A stretch of DNA of 64,000 bases from Mycobacterium gastri (GCF_002102175.1 NZ_LQOX01000041.1:1-64000); one strand, 5' to 3'. Numbered from the stretch's first letter, positions 8,679 to 18,796 are shown. Notes: generated by a model from the letters alone, not told the origin. Numbers and translations are program-made.

Positions 8679-8905
8679 ATGCGCTCGGCGCCCACCACTG
8701 CCTCCATTGCGTTGACGACAGCGCTCATCCGGCACAGCACAGTATCAAACCTCCTGGATATCTCCCGCGGCATCGTCAAGCCCGGAAGAAGGACATTCAG
8801 AAGGTACGCCACGGTCACCGCGATGAATGAGTCAACCCACCCGGCCGCGGCACCCCCGGGCTTCACGATGCCGGCCGCGTCGTCGGGTTGCGGCGTATCG
8901 AGCAT
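8675..8905 (-). CDS. Small hypothetical protein or gene remnant upstream of GT4
   Basis: A 76-codon frame whose stop overlaps the GT4 start (ATGA), so it is probably translated. The product has one hydrophobic stretch (FIAVTVAYLLNVLLPGL) and ends RMSAVVNAMEAVVGAERI. It could be the tail of a lost gene in the same operon. I do not recognise it. The 260 bases between it and the plus-strand methyltransferase at 9166 form a divergent promoter region with nothing else that I can define. Confidence 0.4.
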   Translation of the reverse strand: MLDTPQPDDAAGIVKPGGAAAGWVDSFIAVTVAYLLNVLLPGLTMPREISRRFDTVLCRMSAVVNAMEAVVGAERI

Positions 8906-9165
8906 GAAAAGTGTTCTGCCCTAAGGAAAATCCTTCTCCCAACGGCTCCCGATGCCGAGCCGCCGGCACCCTCGAACCGGGCCGAGAATCGTGCTGGAGA
9001 TGACCACCGGGTGCCAGCGCCGGCTTCTCTGCCGCCGCTCCCGGCGGTGCCCGCTTGCACACGACGGCGCTGCGGCAAGGCCGCACAACCCGGGGCTCTC
9101 TGCGGCAAAGGCAGACGCACACCGAAGGTCGGTTACCATCTGCGGGTGGATCTGGACGCAAAGCT

Positions 9166-10059
9166 ATGAGCAATCGCCTGTTGTTTAGGCAGCTCGCACT
9201 GGAACTCTCCTACCGCACGGTTCGTCACTGGTTCGGAACGCGCACCGTCATCCGCGACGTGCAAGGCGTTTCACTGGCGATGCCGTGGTATCACCGGCTT
9301 CCGGACTACGCCCGCCTGTTCCCCACCTACGGTCAGAATCTGATCGACCTGGCGGTCGGCCTCGCCGAGACCGACAAGCCGTTGGGCGTCATCGACGTCG
9401 GAGCCAATATCGGAGACTCCGCCAGGCAGCTTCTCGCCAAAGTCGACGCCCGCATCCTGTGCATCGAGGGAGATCCCGAGTACCTGCCGTACCTAGAGCG
9501 CAACGTCGGGTCGGACGACCGCTGCGTGATCGAGTTCGGCCTGCTGCTCACCGACGCGGCCAAGGCCTCCGGTCTCGGCGCGGTCCGTAAGGGCGGCGAC
9601 ACCCGCTTCGCCCAGGGCGGCACCGGCGGGGCGGCCGCCGCGCTGACGGTGGCCGAGCTGCCGGACCGTCACCCCGAACTGCCGCCGATCAGGCTGGTCA
9701 AGTCGGACACGGAAGGCTACGACACGATTCTGGTCCCGGCGCTCGCGCGAGCCTACGCGAATACCCGCCCGTTGCTGTTTTTCGAGTATTACCCGGACCT
9801 GATCCGGATGGCCGGGGTGCCGGACCCGACTGTGGTGTGGGGGGAGCTGCAGACCGCCGGGTACTCATATGTGGGCATCTGGGACAACTTCGGCAGGCCG
9901 GTTCAAGCGATGCCGATCGATGAGGTGCCGGCCACGGCCGCGGTCCTGGACAGGCGGTATGCCGAACGCGGATATCACTACTGGGACGTCGCGGTCGTGC
10001 ACGCCGACGACCGCGCGGGCCGGGCCGTCCTGGACCGGCTCTTCGCCTCCGGCCGGTAA
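9166..10059 (+). CDS. FkbM-family SAM-dependent methyltransferase
   Basis: The product is 297 residues. The SAM-binding motif GVIDVGANIGDSARQLL is followed by ILCIEGDPEYLPYLERN, and a later acidic motif VKSDTEGYD closes the FkbM pattern. Enzymes of this family O-methylate sugar hydroxyls, as on mycobacterial rhamnose and fucose residues. It starts a plus-strand run with the oxidoreductase at 10175 and the methyltransferase at 11225. The start at ATG 9166 is the first that keeps the family length. The position methylated cannot be told from sequence. Confidence 0.85.
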   Translation: MSNRLLFRQLALELSYRTVRHWFGTRTVIRDVQGVSLAMPWYHRLPDYARLFPTYGQNLIDLAVGLAETDKPLGVIDVGANIGDSARQLLAKVDARILCIEGDPEYLPYLERNVGSDDRCVIEFGLLLTDAAKASGLGAVRKGGDTRFAQGGTGGAAAALTVAELPDRHPELPPIRLVKSDTEGYDTILVPALARAYANTRPLLFFEYYPDLIRMAGVPDPTVVWGELQTAGYSYVGIWDNFGRPVQAMPIDEVPATAAVLDRRYAERGYHYWDVAVVHADDRAGRAVLDRLFASGR

Positions 10060-10174
10060 GGGACAGCCACAGTCACCGCCGTTACCGGCAGGGTTCTCAT
10101 CCGCGACCGCCGTACCAAACCCTTCCCGCGCCCTTCCCGCATCGATGGCCCGCGGCAGGTGCTAGCGTCGGTCC

Positions 10175-11164
10175 GTGTCTCGACAGGTCCGGATCGGTAT
10201 CCTGGGCGCCGCTCGTATCGCACCCTTGGCGCTTGTCAAACCCGCCAAGGGAAATGCCGAGGTTGTGGTGGCTGCGGTGGCAGCACGCGATGCATCGCGT
10301 GCTGAGGCCTTCGCCGCCAAGCACGACATTGCCCGGGTACATGAAAGTTACGACGCGCTGATCAGCGACCCGGACCTCGACGCGGTGTACAACCCCTTGC
10401 CGAACAGCCTGCACGGTCGGTGGACCCGGGCGGCATTGGCCGCCGGCAAGCACGTGCTGTGCGAGAAGCCGTTCACCGCCAACGCCGCCGAAGCGCGCGA
10501 GATCGCCGAACTCGCCGAGAATTCCGGTCGCGTGGTGATGGAGGCATTCCACTATCGCTATCACCCGCTGACGCTGCGCGCTGAGGAGATCATCGCCTCG
10601 GGCGAACTGGGCAAGCTGACCCGGGTGGAGGGCAACCTGTGCTTCCCGCTGCCCAAGTTCTCCGACATCCGCTACAACTACTCGCTGGCCGGCGGAGCGA
10701 CGATGGACGCCGGGTGCTATGCGGTGCACATGGTCCGCACCTTCGGCGGTTCGACCCCGGAAGTCGTTTCCGCGCAGGCGAAACTGCGCGATCCCCAGAT
10801 CGACCGCGCCATGACGGCCGAGGTGCGGTTCGCCGACGGGCACACCGGCCGGGTGCGCTGCTCGATGTGGTCGACCGATCTGATGCAGATCAGTGCTCGC
10901 GTCGTCGGCGACAAAGGCGAGCTGCATGTGCTCAACCCGGTGTTGCCGCACTCTTTCCATCGGCTCTCGGTTCGATCGGCCGAGGGAAAACGGGTGGAGC
11001 GGTTCCCGCGCCGAGCGTCCTACGCGTATCAGCTCGACGCGTTCGCCGGCGCGGTGCTGCGCGGCGAACCAGTGAAGACCACCCCGCAAGACGCCGTCGA
11101 GAACATGACGGTCATCGATGCGATCTACCGTGCTGCCGGCCTCCCGCTTCGCGAGCCGGCCTGA
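10175..11164 (+). CDS. Gfo/Idh/MocA-family oxidoreductase
   Basis: A 329-residue NAD(P)-dependent dehydrogenase starting at GTG 10175. The Rossmann motif GILGAARIA is at residues 8-16, the family lysine motif CEKPFTAN lies near residue 97, and EAFHYRYHP follows in the catalytic domain. Relatives include dihydrodiol dehydrogenase, 1,5-anhydrofructose reductase and NDP-sugar ketoreductases. Its place inside a sugar-modification cluster favours a nucleotide-sugar or glycan substrate, which is an inference. Confidence 0.85.
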   Translation: MSRQVRIGILGAARIAPLALVKPAKGNAEVVVAAVAARDASRAEAFAAKHDIARVHESYDALISDPDLDAVYNPLPNSLHGRWTRAALAAGKHVLCEKPFTANAAEAREIAELAENSGRVVMEAFHYRYHPLTLRAEEIIASGELGKLTRVEGNLCFPLPKFSDIRYNYSLAGGATMDAGCYAVHMVRTFGGSTPEVVSAQAKLRDPQIDRAMTAEVRFADGHTGRVRCSMWSTDLMQISARVVGDKGELHVLNPVLPHSFHRLSVRSAEGKRVERFPRRASYAYQLDAFAGAVLRGEPVKTTPQDAVENMTVIDAIYRAAGLPLREPA

Positions 11165-11224
11165 ACGCTCATCCGGGCGTCTCGAATTGGCGCCACCGTC
11201 GTCGCGCAGTGTACGTTGTGCCAC

Positions 11225-12106
11225 GTGGTTGCGTCCCGGCTTGTTGACTCTTTCCTCAGATTTGTCCCGGTGCCTCTCCTGATCAAGGCCGGGCTATTCG
11301 TGCGGTATGCCCCAAGTGACGTGTTGGACAAGCTCAACGGCCGTAGCGACCCGCTGGTCCCGCCACGCCGCATGGTGGGCGGCGGATCTCGAAACCCCGC
11401 GGCACCCGGCCCATTTCGCGAATCCGGTGACCAGTTCTTAGGCCTGTTGCGCGACTACGGCCAGCTTGAACCGCACTACCGCGTCCTTGACATGGGTTGC
11501 GGAATGGGCCGCGTGGCCCGTCCGTTGACCACATTTCTCGACCCGGCCAAGGGGAGCTATGAGGGCTTCGACATCAATGTCGCCGAGGTTCACTGGTGTT
11601 CGGAGCACTACGCGTCGCATCCCAACTTCCGCTTCCAGCGCGCCGACATCTACAACAAGATGTACAACCCGAAGGGCACGGTACAGGCCGAGGAGTTCAC
11701 CTTCCCCTACCCCGACGCGAGTTTCGAGTTGGCCTTCGCGTCATCGCTCTTCACCCACATGCCTATACCCCAGGTGGCTCGTTACCTCGCGGAGACCGCA
11801 CGAGTACTTACCCCCGGCGGGCGCGCACTGCTCACCCTCTATGTGTGGAATCAGGAATCGCAGGAGTTGGTTGCGCAGGGCAAGTCGGCTCTGCCGTTTC
11901 GTCCACATGACGACCTGATCGTGATCACCCCCTTCGTGCCCGAGGCTGCCATCGCACTTCCGCAGGAAGGCTGGGATCAAGCCGTCGACGACGCCGGCCT
12001 CGAACAGGTGGGTGATGTGTTGTGGGGAAGCTGGTGCGGCAGAACGGCTTCCAGTCCCTACCAAGACGCCTACCAAGACATGGTTGTGCTACGCAAGCCG
12101 GAGTGA
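11225..12106 (+). CDS. Class I SAM-dependent methyltransferase
   Basis: A protein of about 293 residues with a clear SAM motif I (YRVLDMGCGMGRVARPL), an acidic motif II (YEGFDINVAEV) and a post-motif segment (FELAFASSLFTHMP). The C-terminal part ends in a conserved-looking YQDMVVLRKPE. GTG 11225 is chosen; a TTG nine bases upstream is possible, and neither has a good ribosome-binding site. It converges on the minus-strand gene at 12117 with only ten bases between. Probably a sugar or lipid O-methyltransferase of the glycolipid cluster. Confidence 0.82.
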   Translation: MVASRLVDSFLRFVPVPLLIKAGLFVRYAPSDVLDKLNGRSDPLVPPRRMVGGGSRNPAAPGPFRESGDQFLGLLRDYGQLEPHYRVLDMGCGMGRVARPLTTFLDPAKGSYEGFDINVAEVHWCSEHYASHPNFRFQRADIYNKMYNPKGTVQAEEFTFPYPDASFELAFASSLFTHMPIPQVARYLAETARVLTPGGRALLTLYVWNQESQELVAQGKSALPFRPHDDLIVITPFVPEAAIALPQEGWDQAVDDAGLEQVGDVLWGSWCGRTASSPYQDAYQDMVVLRKPE

Positions 12107-12116
12107 CCTCCGTTCA

Positions 12117-13004
12117 TCAGAGCTCCTCCTGGGCGCCCGTCCGGGTGTTGACCACCGGCGCCCCGCGCAGCGCAGCCAGCCGCTGCTCCCCGCGCAGGTG
12201 GTTGCGCCGGCCCTTGGCGTCGCGGGAATCGACGAACTTCGACACCACGTAGCCTTCGGCGGTCAACGGCTTGAGGCCGTGGGGCAGGTCGGATCGGATG
12301 AAGTAGGCGTTGTTGCCCGCGCGGTTGCTGCCGACGAAGTCGTATCCCTTGGTCCGGGCCAGGTCGCACAGCGCCGGCAGGGACGCGCCGAAATACAGAT
12401 TGCCGAAGCGTCCCGCTCTGCTGAACTTCGGGTCGTACGGGACGGTGATCGCGCGTTCCGCCCCGAATACGCTGTTGTATTCGATGATGGCGATTCCGGG
12501 GCGCACCGCTGTCAGCCCGCGCCAGACCCAATAGTCGTTGCCGTCGATGTCGATGTGCAGAAGCCCGATGTCGCCTTCGAATCCGTGGTCCAGCATCAAT
12601 TGGTCAATGTTCTCGGCGGTCACGACGGCGCAGACGCTCTGCAGATCGTGCAGCAGCGAAATCGGGTCGCGCCTGATGGCATGGACTTTACGTCTGGAGC
12701 TGTCCAGGACCAGCCCGCGCCAATTGTCGTTCAACAAAAGAAATCTGGTGTTGGCCTCCTGGTAGCACCCCACCCCGAACTCGACGAACGTCTCACTGAG
12801 GCCCGGCAGGCGGTGGATCAGCCATTGGATGATCCCGTCGTCGCCGAACTGGCTGAACACCGAGAATTCCACGTCGGCGAAGTCGTTGATCGATTCCAGC
12901 TCACGCACCCGCCAAGCCAATTGCCGTCCGATGAGCATGCGCTGCTTGGCCTCGCCGCTGCCTAACAACTCGGCCCACATCGCGATCTTGCTGAGAAGAC
13001 TCAC
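12117..13004 (-). CDS. FkbM-like methyltransferase, Rv2955c-like
   Basis: A 295-residue protein with FSQFGDDGIIQWLIHRLPG near residue 50, a binding-loop-like TFVEFGVGCYQEANTRFLL, and DIGLLHIDIDGNDYWVW. This pattern belongs to the FkbM-like group that includes cluster genes around M. tuberculosis Rv2955c. The orthology is from memory of that family and is tentative. It is in the same direction as fcl, with a 141-base gap. Likely job: methylation of a sugar on phenolic glycolipid or a related surface glycan. Confidence 0.7.
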   Translation of the reverse strand: MSLLSKIAMWAELLGSGEAKQRMLIGRQLAWRVRELESINDFADVEFSVFSQFGDDGIIQWLIHRLPGLSETFVEFGVGCYQEANTRFLLLNDNWRGLVLDSSRRKVHAIRRDPISLLHDLQSVCAVVTAENIDQLMLDHGFEGDIGLLHIDIDGNDYWVWRGLTAVRPGIAIIEYNSVFGAERAITVPYDPKFSRAGRFGNLYFGASLPALCDLARTKGYDFVGSNRAGNNAYFIRSDLPHGLKPLTAEGYVVSKFVDSRDAKGRRNHLRGEQRLAALRGAPVVNTRTGAQEEL

Positions 13005-13145
13005 GTTTTCCTATCCGGGGCGTCGCCGAGATTGACATTACCGCGGCAGTGTTCGGGGTGTCGTCGCGGTGACGTCGATGTCGCGGAGAGCAGGCTCAGC
13101 ACACGAGCACGGCGTCCCCAGGCACGGCCGCCGCAATGCACGCCG

Positions 13146-14108
13146 TCATTTCCGTACCGCGCCGGCGTTGGCCCGATACCACGCGACCGTGGAGTCGATG
13201 CCCTCGCGCAGCGTGATCCGGGATTGCCAACCCGCCTCTCGCAACACCGACACATCCAACAGTTTGCGAGGTGTTCCGTCCGGTTTGGTTGGATCCCAGT
13301 CGGTTTCGCCGTTGTAACCCACCGCGCTGGCCACCATCTGGGCGATCTCGCGCACGCTGTGGTCGACACCGGTGCCCACGTTGACGGGATTGGGTCCGTC
13401 GAAGTGCTCCAGCAGATACAGGCACGCGCTCGCCAGATCGTCGACATGCAACAGTTCGCGGCGTGGAGTTCCGGTGCCCCAGTTCGTCACCTTCGGCACG
13501 CCGCCGGCTCTGGCCTCCTCATACCTGCGGATGAGCGCCGGCAGCAGGTGCGACGTGGACGCCGAGAAGTTGTCACCGGGTCCATAGAGGTTAGTTGCCA
13601 TCGCAGAGATCCAGGCCAGGCCATGTTGGCTCCGCACCGCCTGGACCTGAAGGAGCCCGGCGATCTTGGCGATCGCGTAGGTGTTGTTCGTCGGCTCCAG
13701 CGGGCCGCTGAGCAGCGCGCTTTCCTTGATCGGCTGCGGGGCGAACTTCGGATAGATGCAGGAGGAGCCGAGGAACAGCAGCCGCGGCACCCGCGCGGCC
13801 ACCGCGGCGTCGAGCAGGTTGACCTGGATTTGCAAATTTTCGGACAGGAAATCCGCGGGGTACGTGCTGTTAGCCAGGATGCCGCCCACCTTGGCCGCGG
13901 CGTCGATGATGACCTGAGGACGCGACTCCACAATGAAGTCGAATGTCGCGGCCCGATCCGTCAGGTCGAGTTCCCGGTGTGAGCGCACCACGACATTGGT
14001 GAACCCCTCGGCTTGAAATCTGCGTAACAGCGCGGACCCGGCCAGCCCGCGGTGCCCGGCGATATACACCGGAGCGGCACGGTCGAGGACGCCGGTGAAG
14101 GTGTTCAT
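13146..14108 (-). CDS. fcl: GDP-L-fucose synthase
   Basis: A 320-residue extended short-chain dehydrogenase. The NADP-binding motif is [18 protein letters not shown]. The catalytic serine lies in [10 protein letters not shown], and the Y-x3-K motif is in [24 protein letters not shown] residues complete the GFS signature. It converts GDP-4-keto-6-deoxy-mannose to GDP-L-fucose by epimerisation and NADPH reduction. Its ATG overlaps the gmd stop (ATGA), so the two enzymes are translated together. M. tuberculosis keeps equivalent genes (gmdA, epiA) at a different locus. Confidence 0.95.
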   Translation of the reverse strand: MNTFTGVLDRAAPVYIAGHRGLAGSALLRRFQAEGFTNVVVRSHRELDLTDRAATFDFIVESRPQVIIDAAAKVGGILANSTYPADFLSENLQIQVNLLDAAVAARVPRLLFLGSSCIYPKFAPQPIKESALLSGPLEPTNNTYAIAKIAGLLQVQAVRSQHGLAWISAMATNLYGPGDNFSASTSHLLPALIRRYEEARAGGVPKVTNWGTGTPRRELLHVDDLASACLYLLEHFDGPNPVNVGTGVDHSVREIAQMVASAVGYNGETDWDPTKPDGTPRKLLDVSVLREAGWQSRITLREGIDSTVAWYRANAGAVRK

Positions 14109-15139
14109 TCTCGTCCGCATGTCCGGTCGGTGAGCATCGGCTTGTCGATCCACGGCTTGCCTTCACACTCCAGGGCGGCGATGTCCGCGTCCACCATGAT
14201 CCGCGCCAGTTCAGCGGTGTGTACCGAAGCCTTCCACCCCAGCACTTGGGCGGCCTTGGTCGCATCGCCGATCAGCGAATCCACCTCGGTGGGACGCAGA
14301 TAGCGCTCGTCGAATCGCACATGCTTCTCCCAGTCGAGCCCGGCATGGTCGAAGGCAGTCTGGGCGAACTCGCGCACCGTGTAGCCGCGTCCAGTCGCCA
14401 GCACGAAGTCTTCCGGTTCGGACGTCTGCAGCATCCCCCACATTCCGTCGACATACTCGGGTGCATACCCCCAGTCGCGAACAGCGTCGAGGTTGCCCAG
14501 GTAGACATGCGACTCGAGGCCGGCCTTGATCCGCGCCACGGCTCGGCTGATCTTGCGGGTCACGAACGTCTCGCCGCGCCGCGGTGATTCGTGGTTGAAC
14601 AAGATGCCGTTCACCGCGAACAGTCCGTACGCCTCTCGGTAGTTGCGCGTCACCCAGTACGAGTACACCTTTGCCGCGCCATAAGGCGATCGTGGACAGA
14701 ACGGCGTCTGCTCGCTCTGGGGCGGCGGGGACGCGCCGAACATCTCTGACGAGGACGCCTGATAAAAGCGGCACTGAACCCCGGAAAGCCGGACGGCTTC
14801 CAGTAGTCGGATAGACCCCATACCGGTGGTGTCGCCGGTGTGCACCGGCTCGTCGAAGCTGACGCGCACGTGCGACTGCGCCGCAAGGTTATACACCTCG
14901 TCGGGGTCGATGGTGCTCAGCAATGTCACCAACCGGGTGCCGTCGGTGAGATCGCCATAGTGTAAGAACAGCCGTGCATCAGGGTCGTGCCGATCGACGT
15001 AGAGGTGATCGATCCGCGCCGTGTTGAACGTCGACGCCCGGCGGATGAGCCCGTGGACCTCATATCCCTTGCTAAGCAGCAATTCGGCGAGGTAGGAGCC
15101 GTCCTGGCCGGTGATTCCGGTGATCAGCGCCCGCTTCAC
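14105..15139 (-). CDS. gmd: GDP-mannose 4,6-dehydratase
   Basis: A 344-residue enzyme that makes GDP-4-keto-6-deoxy-D-mannose from GDP-mannose, the first step to GDP-fucose. The NAD(P) motif is [19 protein letters not shown], with YHxYGD-like [13 protein letters not shown] next. The active-site region is [11 protein letters not shown], then [10 protein letters not shown] (Y-x3-K). The GTG at 15139 matches the family N terminus; the open frame reaches further upstream, but that part has no family resemblance. The stop overlaps the fcl start. Confidence 0.95.
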   Translation of the reverse strand: MKRALITGITGQDGSYLAELLLSKGYEVHGLIRRASTFNTARIDHLYVDRHDPDARLFLHYGDLTDGTRLVTLLSTIDPDEVYNLAAQSHVRVSFDEPVHTGDTTGMGSIRLLEAVRLSGVQCRFYQASSSEMFGASPPPQSEQTPFCPRSPYGAAKVYSYWVTRNYREAYGLFAVNGILFNHESPRRGETFVTRKISRAVARIKAGLESHVYLGNLDAVRDWGYAPEYVDGMWGMLQTSEPEDFVLATGRGYTVREFAQTAFDHAGLDWEKHVRFDERYLRPTEVDSLIGDATKAAQVLGWKASVHTAELARIMVDADIAALECEGKPWIDKPMLTDRTCGRE

Positions 15140-15548
15140 CGGATTCCCGTTTCTGTTGGTGCCTGCTCGCCACCACGTTTCGGGCATCCCATCGTGGCCG
15201 TCTCCACTCCTTGTTATGCCTTGGCCGCTGCGGCGGGGGTCGCCGTCAGCTTGATGCGGCGTGCGTTCGCAAGACCGTCTTGGTGCCCGCTTCAAAGTAC
15301 AGGACATATTCGGCCGCGCGAATCAGGTTCCCGACCCTAGTTCCATTGACCGCGGCAGACAAGTTCTGACCGTGCCGGGCGGCTTCGTCTGTCACCTCGA
15401 CAAACCACCATTGCCTTGGCGGATATTAGGCGTCATTGTCACACCACAATGCTTACTCACCCCGGCATCGACCAGCCGGGCCTTGGTTCGCCCGAAATCC
15501 GGAAACGGTTGACTATTCGAATCCGGTTGGGGCAGAACACAGTTGCCC
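15140..15548. other. Intergenic region between gmd and GT1 genes
   Basis: These 409 bases separate two minus-strand genes. I see no credible coding frame, repeat or strong hairpin. A promoter for gmd-fcl is expected here but I could not define it. Confidence 0.4.
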
Positions 15549-16823
15549 CTACCGACCTTCGGTCGCGACGCCTCGGGCCGCGTCCTCGGGCCTGAGGTGC
15601 AACGCGGTGTAGACGTGCTGGGAGAACCCGTCGAAGTCGCGTCCCAGGGCTTCGGCGAGCCGCCGGGCGGCCTGCCGATAGCCGGGGTCACCGAGGGCCT
15701 GCTGCACGGCATCGGCCACCCGGCGGCGGTTGAGCCGTTCGGTTCGCAGCAGCATCCCGGCACCGGCGCGCTCGAGGGCCTCCATGTTCAGGTGCTGGTC
15801 GAGGTTGCTGGCAATCCCGACCACCGGCACCCCGGCCAGCAAGGCCTGCTGCGTGGTCAGGCTGCCACCATTGCAGACCACCACCGCCGAACGGGCCGCG
15901 GCCGCCTCGCCCGGCAGGTAATCGGCCACCAACGCATTGGCCGGCACGTTGGTCAGGTCGCTGCGATCGGCCGTGGCCGCGATCACCGTCACCGGCAGGT
16001 CAGCCAGCGCGTCCAGCACCACCTGCAACAGGTTCGTGCCGCCCGAAGTGCCCAGGGTCGCATAGACGATCGGCCGGTCGGCCGGCAGCGAATCCCACCA
16101 CGGCGGCGGCCGCACCGCGGGCGACCACAAAACCGGACCCAGATACCGATGGTTGGCCGGCAAATCATAGGTCGGCACCAGCTCGGGCACATCGGCGTAC
16201 AGCGTGTAGTCCCCGTCGGTGAAAATGCGGCACAGGTTCCACCCCAGAGTCGGCAACCCATGCCTGCGCCGGACCCAATTGAGCGGCAGGCAATAGAGGG
16301 CGAAGATCAGCGGGCGGTACAGCCAGAACAGGAATGTGACCAGCCGGACGCCGAGCAGGCGCGTCCACAGCGTGTCCGGCAGCGGAAACCGGCGGCGGGC
16401 GTAGGGACTCCAATAGGCGTTCGCGATGGCGATATAGGGGATGCCGGCCAGCCGGGCGCTGACCGAGAGCGACAGACGATTGTCGCCGACGACCACGTCC
16501 GGCGCGATCTCGGCCAGCACCTTGCGGTCCTCCTCGACATACCTGCGCAACGTTCGCGTGTTGTAGAAGAGTCGGCCCTGAGCGATCTTGGCCAGAACCC
16601 GCTCGCTGGGGATGGTGTAGATCGGATGGTGCTGAAAAGGCATCGGGCCCAGCAGCTTGTTGAATCGTGGGTCGCAGGCGAAGTGGACCTCGTAACGACT
16701 CGGGTCCAACGACCGCGCCAGCGTGTACGGCCGCACGACATGGGACAGGGTCGCGGCTTCCCCGACGAACAGGATCCGCAACCTGCGGGCGCCGGGCTCA
16801 GAAGCGCTCGGTTCGGTGCTCAC
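15549..16823 (-). CDS. GT1 glycosyltransferase, Rv2958c/Rv2962c family (copy B)
   Basis: A 424-residue UGT/MGT-type glycosyltransferase. The N terminus [25 protein letters not shown] is the acceptor-domain start. The C-terminal donor domain has [14 protein letters not shown] and [23 protein letters not shown], the glycine-rich nucleotide-sugar loop. M. tuberculosis relatives Rv2962c and Rv2958c add the first and second rhamnose to phenolic glycolipid. Which step this copy performs is not decidable here. GTG 16823 gives the same N terminus as copy A; an ATG 33 bases upstream is possible. Most of its sequence is nearly identical to copy A, with two short divergent blocks. Confidence 0.88.
   Translation of the reverse strand: MSTEPSASEPGARRLRILFVGEAATLSHVVRPYTLARSLDPSRYEVHFACDPRFNKLLGPMPFQHHPIYTIPSERVLAKIAQGRLFYNTRTLRRYVEEDRKVLAEIAPDVVVGDNRLSLSVSARLAGIPYIAIANAYWSPYARRRFPLPDTLWTRLLGVRLVTFLFWLYRPLIFALYCLPLNWVRRRHGLPTLGWNLCRIFTDGDYTLYADVPELVPTYDLPANHRYLGPVLWSPAVRPPPWWDSLPADRPIVYATLGTSGGTNLLQVVLDALADLPVTVIAATADRSDLTNVPANALVADYLPGEAAAARSAVVVCNGGSLTTQQALLAGVPVVGIASNLDQHLNMEALERAGAGMLLRTERLNRRRVADAVQQALGDPGYRQAARRLAEALGRDFDGFSQHVYTALHLRPEDAARGVATEGR
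15587..16291. repeat. Gene-converted block shared with 17075-17779
   Basis: About 705 bases match the second glycosyltransferase gene with only around four differences that I can see (for example at 15598 and 15919). Identity collapses abruptly at about 16292, resumes at about 16337-16461, and then falls again. Sharp edges and patchy identity indicate gene conversion rather than simple recent duplication. Confidence 0.8.
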
Positions 16824-17018
16824 CGGTGCACCATCCTCATCGCGCCCTCCAGACACCGCTCAACGACCCGACGCAACTCATGTTCGCGCCCATTCTCACG
16901 TCATTGGCGACCGTTGATCGTTACCCTGGGTCCGGGGCCGTAGAGTACACGCCCCACGCGTGCCCCGGAAACTCCGGGCAAACCGCGGACACGCGGTGGC
17001 CCGGGGCGGTCGGTGGCG

Positions 17019-18308
17019 CTAGCCGGTCCGCAGATTTCGCTGCCAGCCGGTCGGTGACGTCACGCCCACGCTGTCGGGCCTGAGGCGCAACGCGGTGTAG
17101 ACGTGCTGGGAGAACCCGTCGAAGTCGCGTCCCAGGGCTTCGGCGAGCCGCCGGGCGGCCTGCCGATAGCCGGGGTCACCGAGGGCCTGCCGCACGGCAT
17201 CGGCCACCCGGCGGCGGTTGAGCCGTTCGGTTCGCAGCAGCATCCCGGCACCGGCGCGCTCGAGGGCCTCCATGTTCAGGTGCTGGTCGAGGTTGCTGGC
17301 AATCCCGACCACCGGCACCCCGGCCAGCAAGGCCTGCTGCGTGGTCAGGCTGCCACCATTGCAGACCACCACCGCCGAACGGGCCGCGGCCGCCTCGCCC
17401 GGCAGGTAGTCGGCCACCAACGCATTGGCCGGCACGTTGGTCAGGTCGCTGCGATCGGCCGTGGCCGCGATCACCGTCACCGGCAGGTCAGCCAGCGCGT
17501 CCAGCACCACCTGCAACAGGTTCGTGCCGCCCGAAGTGCCCAGGGTCGCGTAGACGATCGGCCGGTCGGCCGGCAGCGAATCCCACCACGGCGGCGGCCG
17601 CACCGCGGGCGACCACAAAACCGGACCCAGATACCGATGGTTGGCCGGCAAATCATAGGTCGGCACCAGCTCGGGCACATCGGCGTACAGCGTGTAGTCC
17701 CCGTCGGTGAAAATGCGGCACAGGTTCCACCCCAGAGTCGGCAACCCATGCCTGCGCCGGACCCAATTGAGCGGCAGGCACTGAAGAGCGAAGAGCAACG
17801 GGCGTTCCAGGCGGTACAGGATCCTGACCAGCCGGACGCCGAGCAGGCGCGTCCACAGCGTGTCCGGCAGCGGAAACCGGCGGCGGGCGTAGGGACTCCA
17901 ATAGGCGTTCGCGATGGCGATATAGGGGATGCCGGCCAGCCGGGCGCTGACCGAGAGGGAAACGCGAAGGTCGCCGACGACCAGGTCCGGCGCGATCTCG
18001 GCCAGCACCTTGCGGTCCTCCTCGACATACCTGCGCAACGTCCGTGCGGCGTAGAAACGGCCCTGGGTCAAGTTGCCGAGGAACCGCTCGCTGGGGATGG
18101 TGTGGATCGGGTGGTACGGAAAAGGCATCGGCCCCAGCAGCGTGTTGTACCGCGGATCGCAAGCGAAGTAGACCTCGTAACGGCTCGGGTCCAACGAGCG
18201 GGCCAGCACGAACGGCCGCACGACGTGGGCCAGGGTCACCGCCTCCGCGATGAACAGGATTCGCACCCTGCGGGCGGCAGGCTCGGGTGCGTTCGATGCG
18301 ATGCTCAT
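17019..18308 (-). CDS. GT1 glycosyltransferase, Rv2962c ortholog candidate (copy A)
   Basis: A 429-residue GT1 enzyme with the same architecture as copy [26 protein letters not shown] at the front, [10 protein letters not shown] and [20 protein letters not shown] in the donor domain. It is next to the Rv2963-like gene, as Rv2962c is in M. tuberculosis, so it is the positional ortholog of the rhamnosyltransferase acting first on phenolphthiocerol. The ATG at 18308 has GAAGGA upstream. Its C-terminal 20 residues differ from copy B, where conversion has not reached. Confidence 0.88.
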   Translation of the reverse strand: MSIASNAPEPAARRVRILFIAEAVTLAHVVRPFVLARSLDPSRYEVYFACDPRYNTLLGPMPFPYHPIHTIPSERFLGNLTQGRFYAARTLRRYVEEDRKVLAEIAPDLVVGDLRVSLSVSARLAGIPYIAIANAYWSPYARRRFPLPDTLWTRLLGVRLVRILYRLERPLLFALQCLPLNWVRRRHGLPTLGWNLCRIFTDGDYTLYADVPELVPTYDLPANHRYLGPVLWSPAVRPPPWWDSLPADRPIVYATLGTSGGTNLLQVVLDALADLPVTVIAATADRSDLTNVPANALVADYLPGEAAAARSAVVVCNGGSLTTQQALLAGVPVVGIASNLDQHLNMEALERAGAGMLLRTERLNRRRVADAVRQALGDPGYRQAARRLAEALGRDFDGFSQHVYTALRLRPDSVGVTSPTGWQRNLRTG

Positions 18309-18705
18309 GCCCGCGTTCCTTCTCACGTCGCTGGCGACCGTTACACGTTACGCCGCACCCCGACGCCGTAGCGTACACGCACGACGCCTCCGCACTCGGC
18401 GAAATCCGAACAAATCCGAACAAAAGCGGGCCCGGGCGGTCGATCGGCAGTCGGGCCAGCGGGGCCGACCGGCCGATCTGGCGTGATGGCGTGCTGGCGT
18501 GCCGTTGCGAAATGCCGAAAGTCCCGGCCGCCGTCGTCGACGACGGCGGTAGCGCCCGGCCAGGTGCGGCAACGCGGATCCGCAAGCTGTTGTCGAAAAG
18601 CTCTGGCGCTTGCCGTGTCGACAGAGCTTATCTCGTTGCACGCCAACGGTTTAAAGGTGGCGATGCAGTGTCGGAGCAGCGGTTCCGAAGCGCCGGAGCG
18701 GAACC
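18309..18705. other. Intergenic region between GT1 copy A and Rv2963
   Basis: The first 75 bases resemble the region upstream of copy B (about 16894-16955), including TTCTCACGTC and GCGACCGTT, so part of the upstream region was duplicated with the gene. The rest has no gene that I can support. It ends at the Rv2963 promoter. Confidence 0.5.
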
Positions 18706-18734
18706 TTGACATATACCCCATGGGGGTATATGTT
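18706..18734 (+). promoter_or_regulatory. Rv2963 promoter with RicR/CsoR-like palindrome
   Basis: TTGACA (18706-18711) and TATGTT (18729-18734) are 17 bases apart. Between and over them lies CATATACCCC (18710-18719), three bases, then GGGGTATATG (18723-18732), a perfect 10-bp-arm palindrome. RicR is known to control Rv2963 in M. tuberculosis in response to copper, which fits this site. A bound repressor would block both promoter elements. Confidence 0.88.
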
Positions 18735-18796
18735 GTCCGGGTGGGTGCAGCCGCCCATATGATTCGCCCGAATATGCAATCGAAGCGGAGGCCCGG

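Noticed and set aside
15543..18371. Two long plus-strand frames over the glycosyltransferases
   Set aside because: They are antisense shadows caused by GC-rich third codon positions; the minus-strand enzymes have clear motifs.
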